Positions 15,175-25,271 of a stretch of 64,000 bases of DNA are shown in pieces (position 1 is the first letter of the stretch; every line of letters starts with the position of its first letter). Made by a program: the position numbers and the translations under genes. Below the pieces are notes generated by a model. That model did not search any database. It was not told the origin of the DNA and saw only the letters and a list, made by a program, of their open reading frames with translations. The DNA is from Burkholderia sp. Bp8963 (GTDB lineage: Bacteria > Pseudomonadota > Gammaproteobacteria > Burkholderiales > Burkholderiaceae), in the NCBI RefSeq assembly GCF_003854275.1, contig NZ_QTQP01000027.1, positions 45,005 through 109,004 on the forward strand. Direction: 5' to 3'.

Positions 15175-15201
15175 GATGCGAGCCTCCTGCGCTTCAGTGA
15201 G

Positions 15202-16347
15202 TTAGGCGCTGCGCTGCTTCGCCGCGTCCATCAGCGCGGTGAAGCGGTCGAACAGATAGCCGATGTCGTGCGGGCCCGGCGACGCTTCCGGGTGGCCCTG
15301 GAAGCAGAATGCCGGCTTGTCGGTCAGCTCGAAGCCCTGCAGCGTGCCGTCGAACAGCGACACGTGCGTCGCGCGCGCATTGGCCGGCAGCGAGTCGGCG
15401 TCGACCGCGAAGCCGTGGTTCTGCGACGTGATCACGACGCGGCCATCGCCGAGATCCTTGACCGGGTGGTTCGCGCCGTGGTGGCCCGTCTTCATCTTCA
15501 GCGTCTTCGCGCCGACCGCGAGACCCATGATCTGGTGGCCGAGGCAGATGCCGAAGGTCGGCACGCCGCGCTCGATGAATTCCTTCGCGGCCGCGATCGC
15601 GTAGTCGCACGGCTCCGGGTCGCCGGGGCCGTTCGACAGGAAGATGCCGTCCGGATTCAGCGCGAGCGCTTCCGCCGCGCTCGCCTGTGCGGGCAGCACC
15701 GTCACGTGGCAGCCGCGCTCGGCGAGCATGCGCAGGATGTTGTACTTGACGCCGAAGTCGTACGCGACGACGCGGTACTTCGGCGCTTCCTGCATCCCGT
15801 AGCCGCTGCCGAGCTTCCATTCGCTCTGCTTCCACTCGAACGGCTTCGTGGTGGACACGACCTTCGCGAGATCCATGCCGGCGAGGCCCGGGAACGAGCG
15901 CGCGAGCTCGATCGCCTTCGCTTCGTCATCCGAGCCCGCGAGAATGCAGCCGTTCTGCGCGCCCTTGTCGCGCAGGATGCGGGTCAGCTTGCGGGTATCG
16001 ATGCCGGCGATCGCGACGACGCCTTCGTCGCGCAGGTAGTCGCCGAGCGTGCGGTCCATGCGGAAGTTCGACGCGAGCGTGGGCAGATCGCGAACGATCA
16101 GGCCGGCGGCATGGACTTTCGTGGCTTCGACGTCCTCGGCGTTGACGCCGACGTTGCCGATATGCGGATAGGTGAGCGTGACGATCTGGCGCGCGTAGCT
16201 CGGGTCAGTCAGGATTTCCTGATAACCGGTGATCGCGGTGTTGAACACGACTTCGCCGATCGTATGGCCGACGGCCCCGATCGAATGACCACGAAAGACC
16301 GTGCCGTCGGCAAGTGCGAGCAAAGCGGGAGAAAAAGACGGCAACAC
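15202..16347 (-). CDS. carA: Carbamoyl-phosphate synthase small subunit
   Basis: CarA hydrolyses glutamine and channels ammonia to CarB. I choose the GTG at 16345-16347 ([18 protein letters not shown]) because AAGGAG stands six bases upstream, giving 381 residues; an upstream in-frame ATG would add 17 residues of unlikely sequence. The N-terminal CPSase domain ([21 protein letters not shown]) is followed by the class I glutaminase with nucleophile Cys in [12 protein letters not shown] and the His/Glu in [11 protein letters not shown]. It heads the carA-leuE-carB unit behind a strong promoter. Confidence 0.96.
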   Translation of the reverse strand: MLPSFSPALLALADGTVFRGHSIGAVGHTIGEVVFNTAITGYQEILTDPSYARQIVTLTYPHIGNVGVNAEDVEATKVHAAGLIVRDLPTLASNFRMDRTLGDYLRDEGVVAIAGIDTRKLTRILRDKGAQNGCILAGSDDEAKAIELARSFPGLAGMDLAKVVSTTKPFEWKQSEWKLGSGYGMQEAPKYRVVAYDFGVKYNILRMLAERGCHVTVLPAQASAAEALALNPDGIFLSNGPGDPEPCDYAIAAAKEFIERGVPTFGICLGHQIMGLAVGAKTLKMKTGHHGANHPVKDLGDGRVVITSQNHGFAVDADSLPANARATHVSLFDGTLQGFELTDKPAFCFQGHPEASPGPHDIGYLFDRFTALMDAAKQRSA

Positions 16348-16591
16348 GGGAGGCTCCTTGGGGAACACCCTGCTGCCGACCTGTCTACCCGACCGCACAA
16401 GCGTCGCGCTGCGTGGACGCGCGCGGTGGCCTGCGTCACGCGCCCGGCGGTGTCGAGTCGCGAAACCGGCGCGCAGCGTGCGAGCGCAGGCGCAGGTTGT
16501 CGCGGCGTCGCCCGGCTGGCGGCGTGCGGCGGATGAACGGGGTGAGTGAGGTAGGCGCTAGGGTGCGAGGTTGATCTGCACAAACTTTCAA

Positions 16592-16621
16592 ATTATAGCC
16601 CGAAAACGGCCCTATCTTCAA
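16592..16621 (-). promoter_or_regulatory. Probable sigma-70 promoter for carA
   Basis: On the minus strand TTGAAG (16616-16621) is followed after 18 bases by a perfect TATAAT (16592-16597). Transcription would start near 16585, leaving a leader of about 240 bases before the carA GTG. The strong -10 box stands out in this GC-rich sequence. Assignment is by pattern only. Confidence 0.65.
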
Positions 16622-16870
16622 TTCCTGCGACCGTTCGGCGCCGCGCGCCGCGGATTCCGGAGCGCGTCGCCCGTTGCTGCGGCCCCGATTCCGGCGCCGC
16701 CCCACCTGCCAGCGTACCGCTGTGTCAGTGCGCTTGGCCAGCGCCGCGCGCGGGCCACACGTACCACACCGCGCTCGCGAGCTGGAGTGCGTCGCGAACA
16801 ATCCGAGCACCCTCACCTGCACCAGCGACATTGCCTCTCCTTCCAGTACCGCGCAGCCGACGCGACGCGC

Positions 16871-16905
16871 ACAAACGAAAACGCCGTCACCTCGGTGACG
16901 GCGTT
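16871..16905 (-). terminator. Intrinsic terminator after mltD
   Basis: A perfect 11-bp stem (16880-16890 with 16895-16905) with a four-base loop lies about 67 bases beyond the mltD stop. On the minus strand it is followed by a T-rich tail (TTTTCGTTTGT). Confidence 0.78.
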
Positions 16906-16971
16906 CGGCGAACACATTTGTCAGATGATAAAGCATTCAAGCGGCACGGGCGACCGCGTCGGGCGACTCGC

Positions 16972-18519
16972 TTACTTCTTCTTGCCCTTGTGCGTCGCGG
17001 CCTTCGCGGGCGCAGCCTTCGCCTTCGCGGCGCCGCGCTTCGCGCCGCGCGCCGCCTTGCCGCCGGAGGACAGGCTCGCGCGCTCGATGTGCGCGCCGCC
17101 GACCGACGTCGCGATCTTTTCCGGGCCCGGCTCGGCCGGCACCGCGCGGCCGACCGGCACGTGCAGCACGAGCGCCTGCCCCGGCATCACGAGATCGCGA
17201 TGCGTGCGGTTCCATGCCTTCAGCTGGCCGACCGACACGCCATAGCGGCTCGCGACCGCCGCCATCGACTGCTTGCGGCGCACGCGGATCAGCATCTTGC
17301 GCGTGTCGGGCACGTCCGGCTCCATCGCCAGCACGCCGTTCTCAGCGACGTCCGCGCTGATGTCCTCGTCGTCGTCGTCGCCGCGCGGCACGACGATCGT
17401 CGAACCGGGCTTCAGGCGCATGCCGGCCGGAATCTTGTTCACCGACATCAGCGTATCCGCGTCGACGCCGATCTTCTCGGCGATCGCCGCCGGGCGCGCG
17501 CGCTCGGTGACGGTGTAGGTCGTCCAGGTCGACAGCTTGCCGTCGTACGACTTCAGGTTCTTCTCGAATGCCGACGCGTTGTCGAACGGCAGCAGGATCT
17601 GCGGCTCGGTCGAGCCGAGGATCACCGGCTTCGCGAACGACGGGTTCAGCGACTTGAATTCGTCGGACGATAGATTCGCGAGCTTCGCGGCGACCGTCAC
17701 GTCGATATCGCGCGACGTCGTGACCGTCACGAAATACGGGTGGTTCGGGATATCCGGCAGCGTCAGGCCGAACTGCTGCGGGTTCGCGATGATGTTCTTC
17801 ACCGCCTGCAGCTTCGGCACGTAGTTGCGCGTCTCGTTCGGCATCCGCAGGTTCAGGTAGTCGGTCGGCAGGCCGGCCGCCTGGTTGCGCGCGATCGCGC
17901 GCTGCACGTTGCCCTCGCCCCAGTTGTACGCGGCCAGCGCGAGATACCAGTCGCCGAACATGTCATGCAGGCGCGACAGGTAGTCGAGCGCCGCGCTCGT
18001 CGACGCGAGCACGTCGCGCCGTTCGTCCTGCCACATGTTCCGCTTCAGGTTGTAGGTGCGGCCCGTGCCCGGCATGAACTGCCACATGCCGGCCGCCTTC
18101 GCGACCGACAGCGCCTGCGGGTTGTACGCCGACTCGATGAACGGCAGCAGCGCGAGCTCGGTCGGCATGTGGCGCGCCTCGAGCTCCTCGACGATGTGAT
18201 ACAGGTACTTCTGCGAGCGCTCGGTCATGCGCTGCACGTAATCCGGGCGCTGCGTGTACCAGGTGGTCTGCATGTCGACGAGGTCGGTCTGCAGGTCGGG
18301 CATCTGGAAACCGCGGCGGATGCGCGCCCACAGATCGGAGTCGGCGCTGGTCAGATCGCCGACCGACTGCTTGTCGACGTCGACGGTTTCTTTGGCGGTG
18401 GCTGACTTGCGGAGGTAGGTGGATGCCGCCTCTGAATCGGCGGCGGAATTGGCGACAGGCCCCTGGCTCGCACACGCGGCGAGCAGCAGGACCAGCATCG
18501 CGCTCAATAAAAATCGCAT
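16972..18519 (-). CDS. mltD: Membrane-bound lytic murein transglycosylase D
   Basis: MltD cleaves the glycan strands of peptidoglycan. The 515-residue protein is a lipoprotein precursor: lipobox LAAC with the lipidated Cys at residue 16. The SLT domain spans about residues 100-230, with the catalytic Glu in FIESAYNPQALS and the motif AAGMWQFMPGTGRTY. Two LysM peptidoglycan-binding repeats follow (around 330-380 and 405-455). A Lys/Ala-rich tail ends KGKKK. It is monocistronic, with its own terminator. Confidence 0.94.
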   Translation of the reverse strand: MRFLLSAMLVLLLAACASQGPVANSAADSEAASTYLRKSATAKETVDVDKQSVGDLTSADSDLWARIRRGFQMPDLQTDLVDMQTTWYTQRPDYVQRMTERSQKYLYHIVEELEARHMPTELALLPFIESAYNPQALSVAKAAGMWQFMPGTGRTYNLKRNMWQDERRDVLASTSAALDYLSRLHDMFGDWYLALAAYNWGEGNVQRAIARNQAAGLPTDYLNLRMPNETRNYVPKLQAVKNIIANPQQFGLTLPDIPNHPYFVTVTTSRDIDVTVAAKLANLSSDEFKSLNPSFAKPVILGSTEPQILLPFDNASAFEKNLKSYDGKLSTWTTYTVTERARPAAIAEKIGVDADTLMSVNKIPAGMRLKPGSTIVVPRGDDDDEDISADVAENGVLAMEPDVPDTRKMLIRVRRKQSMAAVASRYGVSVGQLKAWNRTHRDLVMPGQALVLHVPVGRAVPAEPGPEKIATSVGGAHIERASLSSGGKAARGAKRGAAKAKAAPAKAATHKGKKK

Positions 18520-18671
18520 GAAAATCTCGGCATCCGACAGCTGGAAATTGCTGGCGATACTACGGAAGTGCGTGCTTCACGTCAATAAAAACACCGAAAA
18601 CTCTGCCAAATCTGATATTTGGAGCAATTTTTACAGATTCCGGATGAGCTTTGGAGTCCTCCCGAAAACTG

Positions 18672-19550
18672 TCATCGGAACCGGTTTTTCCACTCCCGCA
18701 TCAGCGTGAATGCGGCAAGGCGATCCGGCACCGTTTCATGCAACTGCGCTTCGAGCGTCGCGTGAATCGCGGCGCTGTCGGAACGCATGAACGGATTCAC
18801 CGCGCGCTCGTGCGCGATCGTCGTCGGCAGCGTCGGCACCCCGCGCGCACGGCGCGCGGCCGCTTCGTCGCGCCATGCGGCGAGCGCCGTGTTGCCCGGC
18901 TCGCAGGCGAGCGCGAAGCGGATGTTCGACAACGTGTATTCGTGCGCGCAGTGCACGCGCGTGTCGCCGGGCAGTGCCGCGAGCGCGTCGAGCGACGCGA
19001 GCATCTGCGCGGGCGTGCCTTCGAACAGGCGGCCGCAGCCGCACGAGAACAGCGTGTCGCCGCAGAACACGTGCGGCACCGCCGCCCCGCTGCCTGCGGC
19101 GCGTTGAACGTCCGCGCCCGAGCCGGCCCCGGAACCGGCCGCGCCTGCGCCGGCCGCACCTGAACCGGCCGTCTGAAAATACGCAATGTGGCCACGCGTA
19201 TGGCCGGGCACGTCGAGCACGTCGAACGACAGCGCAGGCGCGTCGAGCGTCACGCGATCGCCGCCCGCGAGCGGATGCGTGACGACGCCGATCGCCTCGG
19301 CGGCGGGGCCGTATACTGCGAGCGGCGCGTCGTCCGGTTGGCTGTCGATCAGCGCGGCGACACCGCCGACATGGTCGGCATGGTGGTGCGTGAGTAAAAT
19401 AGCGGTCAACCGCCAGCCTCTTTCGGAGAGAAACCGGCGCACCGGAGCGGCTTCGCCCGGATCGACGGCGATCGCTTCGCTGCCGTCCGACACGAGCCAG
19501 ATGTAGTTGTCCTCGAATGCCGGTACCGGCACGTATTCCAGCTCGTTCAT
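18672..19550 (-). CDS. gloB: Hydroxyacylglutathione hydrolase (glyoxalase II)
   Basis: GloB hydrolyses S-lactoylglutathione to lactate and glutathione in methylglyoxal detoxification. The start is the ATG at 19548-19550 ([18 protein letters not shown]); the frame is open further upstream, but only this start gives the family N-terminus. The metallo-beta-lactamase motif [10 protein letters not shown] binds the two metals, and [20 protein letters not shown] is diagnostic of GloB. At 292 residues it exceeds the usual 250-260 because a Gly/Ala/Ser-rich stretch of about 32 residues (127-158) is inserted just before the GDTLF motif. Confidence 0.94.
   Translation of the reverse strand: MNELEYVPVPAFEDNYIWLVSDGSEAIAVDPGEAAPVRRFLSERGWRLTAILLTHHHADHVGGVAALIDSQPDDAPLAVYGPAAEAIGVVTHPLAGGDRVTLDAPALSFDVLDVPGHTRGHIAYFQTAGSGAAGAGAAGSGAGSGADVQRAAGSGAAVPHVFCGDTLFSCGCGRLFEGTPAQMLASLDALAALPGDTRVHCAHEYTLSNIRFALACEPGNTALAAWRDEAAARRARGVPTLPTTIAHERAVNPFMRSDSAAIHATLEAQLHETVPDRLAAFTLMREWKNRFR
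19077..19172 (-). repeat. Gly/Ala/Ser low-complexity insertion inside gloB
   Basis: This stretch encodes a run of [12 protein letters not shown] units with no counterpart in ordinary glyoxalase II. The DNA is made of imperfect repeats of a GAACCGGCC/GCGCCGGCC-type core. It lies between the HIAYF strand and the GDTLF motif, probably as a surface loop, and may vary in length between strains. Confidence 0.6.
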
Positions 19551-19568
19551 GGGCGCGCAATCATCGCT

Positions 19569-20381
19569 ATGTCTGATCGACAAATTATAGACTGGCCCGC
19601 CTGGACCGACTCGCCTCCCGGCCGCTACGTGTTGGGCTGGGAGCAGGCGCAGCTCGACCGCATCGTGTCCGACGTGTTCGGATTCCACGCGCTGCAGCTC
19701 GGGCTGCCGCAGCTCGACGCGCTGCGCGAGAACCGCATGCCGTATCGCGGCCTCGTGCTCGACCCCGCGAGCGGCGCGAGCGCGCCCTTCCAGTATCCGT
19801 TGGCGCGCGAAGCGCATGCGCCGGAACACGCGCCGGCCGATCGCAGCACCACGTGGTGCGATCTGCTCGACCTGCCGTTCGAATCGCAGAGCGTCGACCT
19901 GATCGTGATGCCGCACACGCTCGAATTCACCTCCGACCCGCACCGCCTGCTGCGCGAGGCCGAACGCGTGCTGATGCCGGAGGGCCAGCTCGTGATCACC
20001 GGCTTCAATTCGCTCAGCCTGTGGGGGATGCGGCAGTCGTTCGGCAAAATGGCGAACCGGCCGTTCGTGCCGTCCGCGCGCGACCAGATCGCGTTCATCC
20101 GGCTGAAGGACTGGATCAAGCTGCTAGGCTTCGATCTCGAACGCGGCCGTTTCGGCTGTTACCGGCCGCCGCTCGTCTCCGATCAATGGCTCGCGCGCTT
20201 CGGCTTCATGGAAGCCGCAGGCGACCGCTGGTGGCCGATCTTCGGCGCCGTCTACATGGTGACGGCCGTCAAGCGCGTGCGCGGCATGCGGCTCGTCGGC
20301 CAGATCAGGATGAAGAAGCCCGTGCTCGCACCGGGCCTCGCGCCGGCGGCCTCCCCGACCACCCATCAAGAACGTTCATGA
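19569..20381 (+). CDS. Class I SAM-dependent methyltransferase
   Basis: The 270-residue protein has a methyltransferase-11-like core: [48 protein letters not shown]. The canonical SAM-binding glycine loop near the N-terminus is not clear. The substrate cannot be read from the sequence. It is divergent from gloB (18 bases between the starts) and overlaps rnhA by four bases (ATGA), so it is probably translated together with rnhA. The gloB-methyltransferase-rnhA-dnaQ order is common in beta- and gammaproteobacteria. Confidence 0.88.
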   Translation: MSDRQIIDWPAWTDSPPGRYVLGWEQAQLDRIVSDVFGFHALQLGLPQLDALRENRMPYRGLVLDPASGASAPFQYPLAREAHAPEHAPADRSTTWCDLLDLPFESQSVDLIVMPHTLEFTSDPHRLLREAERVLMPEGQLVITGFNSLSLWGMRQSFGKMANRPFVPSARDQIAFIRLKDWIKLLGFDLERGRFGCYRPPLVSDQWLARFGFMEAAGDRWWPIFGAVYMVTAVKRVRGMRLVGQIRMKKPVLAPGLAPAASPTTHQERS

Positions 20382-20821
20382 CAACCGACACCATCGACAT
20401 CTATACCGACGGCGCCTGCAAGGGCAATCCCGGCCCCGGCGGCTGGGGCGCACTGCTGCGCTACGGCGACCGCGAGAAGGAGCTGTTCGGCGGCGAGCCG
20501 AACACGACCAACAACCGCATGGAGCTGATGGGCGTGATCGCCGCGCTCGAAGCGCTGAAGCGCCCGTGCCGCGTGATCGTGCACACCGATTCGCAGTACG
20601 TGCAGAAAGGCATCAGCGAGTGGATCCACGGCTGGAAGAAGAAGGGCTGGATCACCGCGTCGAAAACGCCCGTGAAGAACGCCGACCTCTGGAAGCGCCT
20701 CGACGCGCTCGTCGCGCAGCACGAGGTCGAATGGCGCTGGGTCAAGGGCCACGCCGGCCACCCGGAGAACGAGCGCGCGGACGCGCTCGCGAACCGCGGC
20801 GTCGAATCGCTCGCGGCCTGA
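20378..20821 (+). CDS. rnhA: Ribonuclease HI
   Basis: RNase HI removes RNA from RNA-DNA hybrids. The 147-residue protein carries the four acidic catalytic positions in [30 protein letters not shown] and the C-terminal NERADALA, plus the basic handle ([22 protein letters not shown]). It starts inside the methyltransferase stop (ATGA overlap) and is followed by dnaQ 31 bases later, the usual partner in proteobacteria. Confidence 0.97.
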   Translation: MTTDTIDIYTDGACKGNPGPGGWGALLRYGDREKELFGGEPNTTNNRMELMGVIAALEALKRPCRVIVHTDSQYVQKGISEWIHGWKKKGWITASKTPVKNADLWKRLDALVAQHEVEWRWVKGHAGHPENERADALANRGVESLAA

Positions 20822-20852
20822 CCGCCCTCCCGTTTCTGCTGATTTTTCCGAT

Positions 20853-21581
20853 ATGCGCCAGATCATTCTCGATACCGAAACCACCGGCCTGAACCCCCGC
20901 ACGGGCGACCGTCTCATCGAAATCGGCTGCGTCGAGCTGCTGAACCGGCGGCTCACCGGCAACAACCTGCACATCTACGTGAACCCCGAGCGCGACAGCG
21001 ATCCGGGCGCACTGGCCGTGCACGGCCTCACGACCGAGTTCCTCAGCGACAAGCCGAAGTTCGCGGAGGTCGTCGACCAGATCCGCGACTTCGTCAAGGA
21101 TGCCGAGCTGATCATCCACAACGCGCCGTTCGACCTCGGCTTCCTCGACGCCGAATTCGCGCGGCTCGACCTGCCGCCGTTCACCGAGCACTGCGGCGGT
21201 GTGATCGACACGCTCGTCCAGGCGAAGCAGATGTTCCCCGGCAAGCGCAACTCGCTCGACGCGTTGTGCGACCGCTTCGGCATCAGCAACGCGCACCGGA
21301 CGCTGCACGGCGCACTGCTCGACTCGGAACTGCTCGCCGAGGTCTACCTCGCGATGACGCGCGGCCAGGACAGCCTCGTGATCGACATGCTCGACGACGA
21401 CGCGGCCGCCGGCGGCGCGGGGAACGGCCAGCGCGTGTCGCTCGCGTCGCTCGACCTGCCGGTGCTGGCCGCGAGCGACGACGAACTCGCTGCGCACCAG
21501 GCGCAGCTCGACGCTCTCGACAAGTCGGTCAAGGGCACCTGCGTGTGGCGCAAGGCGGCCGCGGCCGGCGAAGCGTCATAA
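20853..21581 (+). CDS. dnaQ: DNA polymerase III epsilon subunit (proofreading exonuclease)
   Basis: DnaQ is the 3'-5' proofreading exonuclease of the replicative polymerase. The 242-residue protein shows the DEDDh motifs: ExoI DTETTGLNP, ExoII in IIHNAPFDLGFLDAEF and ExoIII in HRTLHGALLDSELLAEVY. A C-terminal segment (from about residue 185) would contact the polymerase subunit. It is co-directional with rnhA and convergent with ynfA. Confidence 0.96.
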   Translation: MRQIILDTETTGLNPRTGDRLIEIGCVELLNRRLTGNNLHIYVNPERDSDPGALAVHGLTTEFLSDKPKFAEVVDQIRDFVKDAELIIHNAPFDLGFLDAEFARLDLPPFTEHCGGVIDTLVQAKQMFPGKRNSLDALCDRFGISNAHRTLHGALLDSELLAEVYLAMTRGQDSLVIDMLDDDAAAGGAGNGQRVSLASLDLPVLAASDDELAAHQAQLDALDKSVKGTCVWRKAAAAGEAS

Positions 21582-21616
21582 GTCGTCACTCATGCCGGCG
21601 CGCCGCGGCCGTGCGC

Positions 21617-22457
<841 letters not shown>

Positions 22458-23936
22458 TTGACCGCAACACACGTCAGCCCGACCGCTGCCTCTTCCTCGT
22501 CGTCCGACGGCGCCCCGCTCGCCGCCGACGACATTACCGTCGTCGACCAGAGCCTCCTCAAGCGCGCGGTCAGCGCGATGGCCATCGGCAATGCGATGGA
22601 ATGGTTCGACTTCGGCGTCTACAGCTACATCGCCGTCACGCTCGGCAAGGTGTTCTTCCCGTCGAGCAGCCCGTCCGCGCAGCTGCTCGCGACCTTCGGC
22701 ACGTTCGCGGCCGCGTTCCTCGTGCGCCCGCTCGGCGGCATGGTGTTCGGCCCGCTCGGCGACCGCATCGGCCGCCAGCGCGTGCTCGCGATGACGATGA
22801 TCATGATGGCCGTCGGCACGTTCGCGATCGGCCTGATCCCGAGCTATGCGTCGATCGGCATGATGGCGCCCGTGCTGCTGCTCGTCGCCCGCCTCGTGCA
22901 GGGCTTCTCGACCGGCGGCGAATATGGCGGCGCCGCAACCTTCATCGCCGAATTCTCGACCGACAAGCGCCGCGGCTTCATGGGCAGCTTCCTCGAGTTC
23001 GGCACGCTGATCGGCTACGTGATGGGCGCGGGCGTCGTCGCGCTGCTCACGGCGTCGATGTCGCAGGAAGCGCTGCTGTCGTGGGGCTGGCGCGTGCCGT
23101 TCCTGATCGCGGGCCCGCTCGGCCTGATCGGTCTCTACATCCGGATGAAGCTCGAGGAAACGCCGGCATTCAAGCGCCAGGCCGAGGAGCGCGAAGCGCA
23201 GGACAAGGCCGTGCCGAAGGCGCGCTTCCGCGAGACGCTCATCGCCAACTGGCGCGCGCTGCTGCTGTGCGTCGGCCTCGTGCTGATCTTCAACGTGACC
23301 GACTACATGGTGCTGTCGTACCTGCCGAGCTTCATGTCGTCGACGCTGCACTTCGACGAATCGCACAGCCTCGTGCTCGTGCTGCTCGTGATGGTGCTGA
23401 TGATGCCGATGACGCTCGCCGCCGGCCGCCTGTCCGACCGGATCGGCCGCAAGCCGGTGATGCTCGCCGGCTGTGTCGGCCTGCTCGTGCTGTCGATCCC
23501 GGCGATGATGCTGATCCACGCGGGCACCACCGCGGCCGTGTTCGGCGGCCTGCTGATGCTCGGCGTGCTGCTGTCGTGCTTCACCGGCGTGATGCCGTCG
23601 GCACTGCCGGCGCTGTTCCCGACCGAAATCCGCTACGGCGCGCTCGCGATCGGCTTCAACGTGTCGGTGTCGCTGTTCGGCGGCACGACGCCGCTCGTCA
23701 CCGCGTGGCTGGTCGACGTGACGGGCAACCTGATGATGCCCGCGTACTACATGATGGGTGCGGCCGTGATCGGGATCGTGTCGGTCGTCGCGCTCGCCGA
23801 AACCGCCCGCCAGCCGCTGAAGGGCTCGCCGCCCGCCGTTGCGACGCGCCGCGAGGCGCACCAGCTCGCGCGCCAGCTGCGCGACGAAGAGGACGACACG
23901 AGCGGCTACGCGACAATCGCCACCGCGCGTGCTTAA
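22458..23936 (+). CDS. MFS transporter, ProP-like (metabolite:H+ symporter family)
   Basis: This 492-residue inner-membrane symporter has twelve predicted membrane segments and the MHS signatures AMEWFDFGVYSYIAVTLGK, RPLGGMVFGPLGDRIGRQR, GFSTGGEYGGAATFIAE and LAAGRLSDRIGRKP. Proline/glycine-betaine uptake is the likely role by resemblance to ProP, but related members carry citrate, alpha-ketoglutarate or shikimate. An AAAGGAG is placed nine bases before a TTG at 22458-22460, which I take as the start; the frame is open to an ATG at 22386. An intrinsic terminator follows at 24028. Confidence 0.88.
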   Translation: MTATHVSPTAASSSSSDGAPLAADDITVVDQSLLKRAVSAMAIGNAMEWFDFGVYSYIAVTLGKVFFPSSSPSAQLLATFGTFAAAFLVRPLGGMVFGPLGDRIGRQRVLAMTMIMMAVGTFAIGLIPSYASIGMMAPVLLLVARLVQGFSTGGEYGGAATFIAEFSTDKRRGFMGSFLEFGTLIGYVMGAGVVALLTASMSQEALLSWGWRVPFLIAGPLGLIGLYIRMKLEETPAFKRQAEEREAQDKAVPKARFRETLIANWRALLLCVGLVLIFNVTDYMVLSYLPSFMSSTLHFDESHSLVLVLLVMVLMMPMTLAAGRLSDRIGRKPVMLAGCVGLLVLSIPAMMLIHAGTTAAVFGGLLMLGVLLSCFTGVMPSALPALFPTEIRYGALAIGFNVSVSLFGGTTPLVTAWLVDVTGNLMMPAYYMMGAAVIGIVSVVALAETARQPLKGSPPAVATRREAHQLARQLRDEEDDTSGYATIATARA

Positions 23937-24027
23937 GTGTCACCCCAAGCGTCGCCCCAAGCGGCGCCGCCAATGAAAAGCCCCGGCAGCGCCGGGGCTC
24001 GATCGAAGGCCGGTCACCCGGCCCGAC

Positions 24028-24062
24028 ATGCCCGACCGGCTTGCGCCGGCCGGGCATTTTTC
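24028..24062 (+). terminator. Intrinsic terminator after the ProP-like gene
   Basis: A 13-bp stem with one mismatch (24028-24040 with 24045-24057), loop TTGC, is followed by TTTTT. A second strong hairpin without a T-run (near 23979-23999) lies between it and the stop codon. Confidence 0.85.
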
Positions 24063-24083
24063 ATGGTTGCCGCACTGCCGCGC

Positions 24084-24278
24084 TCATGCGTGTTCGCCGC
24101 TGTGCCGGCAGAAGATCAACGCGCGCGAGCGCGACACCGCCGCCTGCGCGCCGCGCGCCGCGACGATCAGGCCGATCTGGCCCAGATTGAAATCGCGCTC
24201 GACCATCAGCTGCGTCAGCGCGGCAAGCGGCAACACAACGGACGGGTGGTACAGGCTCGATTCGATCAGGGCTTTCAT
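24084..24278 (-). CDS. Hypothetical small protein
   Basis: A 64-residue open frame (MKALIESSLYHPSVVLPLAA...) starts at the second of two adjacent ATG codons, with GGAG six bases before it. The middle is moderately hydrophobic, and the C-terminus is basic with a Cys-His stretch (FCRHSGEH). I do not recognise a family. It lies alone between the ProP-like terminator and a GST gene. The ribosome-binding site and sensible composition support it; the short length argues for caution. Confidence 0.4.
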   Translation of the reverse strand: MKALIESSLYHPSVVLPLAALTQLMVERDFNLGQIGLIVAARGAQAAVSRSRALIFCRHSGEHA

Positions 24279-24403
24279 CATCGACTCCATCTGGCAATGC
24301 GGTATTCGATGGAGTGAATTCTAGGGATCGCCGGCTTCCGGATAAATCACGTGGAAGCGAAGTCACTTGTTGGCTGCGGTAAACAATCGCCGTCGGGCAC
24401 GCG

Positions 24404-25033
24404 CTACGCGAGCGGCGTCTCGACAAAGGCCGGCAACGCCTCCGCCCGCGCGGAATGCGCGGCGAGCGCCGGATAACGGGCCGGATCGATGCGGGCCAGC
24501 GCCGGATAGTCGGCCGTCATGAACTGCGTGAAGCGCCACGCGACCGCTACCGTCACGTCGGCCTGCATCACGCGCGCGCCGCCGAGCCAGCCGTCCACGC
24601 CCGACAGTTGCCGTTCCAGCTCGCCGTACGCAGCCTCGAGCTGGCCGAGCACGCGCTCGAGCCACGGCTGGTGCAGCTTGTCGGCCGGACGCAGGCCGTG
24701 CTCATAGACGACCTGCACCGTCTTCTCGGCCGCTGCCAGCGCGAAACCGACCGGCACGAGCGCGCGCAGCCGCGCGTCGGGCGCCTCGGGCAGCAGGCGC
24801 CGCTCCGGCGCGACGAGATGGTCGAGGTAGTCGACGATCAGCGACGAATCGAGCAGCGTCGCGCCGTCGTCGGTGACGAGCGTCGGCGCCTTGACGACAG
24901 GGTTGATCGCCTTGAAGGTGTCGAATTGCCGAAACACCGACACCGACTGGTGTTCGAACGGCAGGTCGAGCAGCTTCGCCGAGATGGCGGCCCGCCGTAC
25001 GAACGGGGAATCCAGCATGCCGATCAGCTTCAT
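24404..25033 (-). CDS. Glutathione S-transferase family protein
   Basis: The 209-residue cytosolic protein has an N-terminal thioredoxin-fold domain (MKLIGMLDSPFVRRAAISAKLLDLPFEHQSV, then NPVVKAPTLV and the glutathione-binding LLDSSLIVDYLD). An all-helical C-terminal domain follows. The start at 25031-25033 gives the canonical N-terminus, although the frame is open upstream. Substrate and class are unclear; it resembles the many uncharacterised GSTs of Burkholderia. Confidence 0.9.
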   Translation of the reverse strand: MKLIGMLDSPFVRRAAISAKLLDLPFEHQSVSVFRQFDTFKAINPVVKAPTLVTDDGATLLDSSLIVDYLDHLVAPERRLLPEAPDARLRALVPVGFALAAAEKTVQVVYEHGLRPADKLHQPWLERVLGQLEAAYGELERQLSGVDGWLGGARVMQADVTVAVAWRFTQFMTADYPALARIDPARYPALAAHSARAEALPAFVETPLA

Positions 25034-25271
25034 CGCAATACGCTCCGCTTGAGGGAATGGGACCGACGACTGTAGCAGCGTCGGGCACACGCGCATAGGG
25101 TCGGTTCGCGCGATCGGCGGGCTTGCGTACGTGCCGGCCAGGTCGCGGCAGATGCGCCCGCCGCGCGGGTTGCGCATCAAGCGTGCATCAAGCGCGCATC
25201 AAAACGCCTCCCCGCCGCGCGGCAACCGTGACCATAATGCAGACTCGCCCACCGACTTCCGAAGGTCAGCC

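Larger units (their letters stand above)
16348..16971. other. Intergenic region between carA and mltD
   Basis: These 624 bases separate mltD, which ends here, from carA, which starts here, both on the minus strand. They hold the mltD terminator, a good sigma-70 promoter for carA and a leader of about 240 bases between that promoter and the carA start. I see no convincing gene; the open frames here lack ribosome-binding sites and recognisable sequence. Confidence 0.6.

Noticed and set aside
16436..16936. Minus-strand 166-codon frame in the carA leader region
   Set aside because: No ribosome-binding site, overlaps the mltD terminator and the carA promoter, and low-quality composition.
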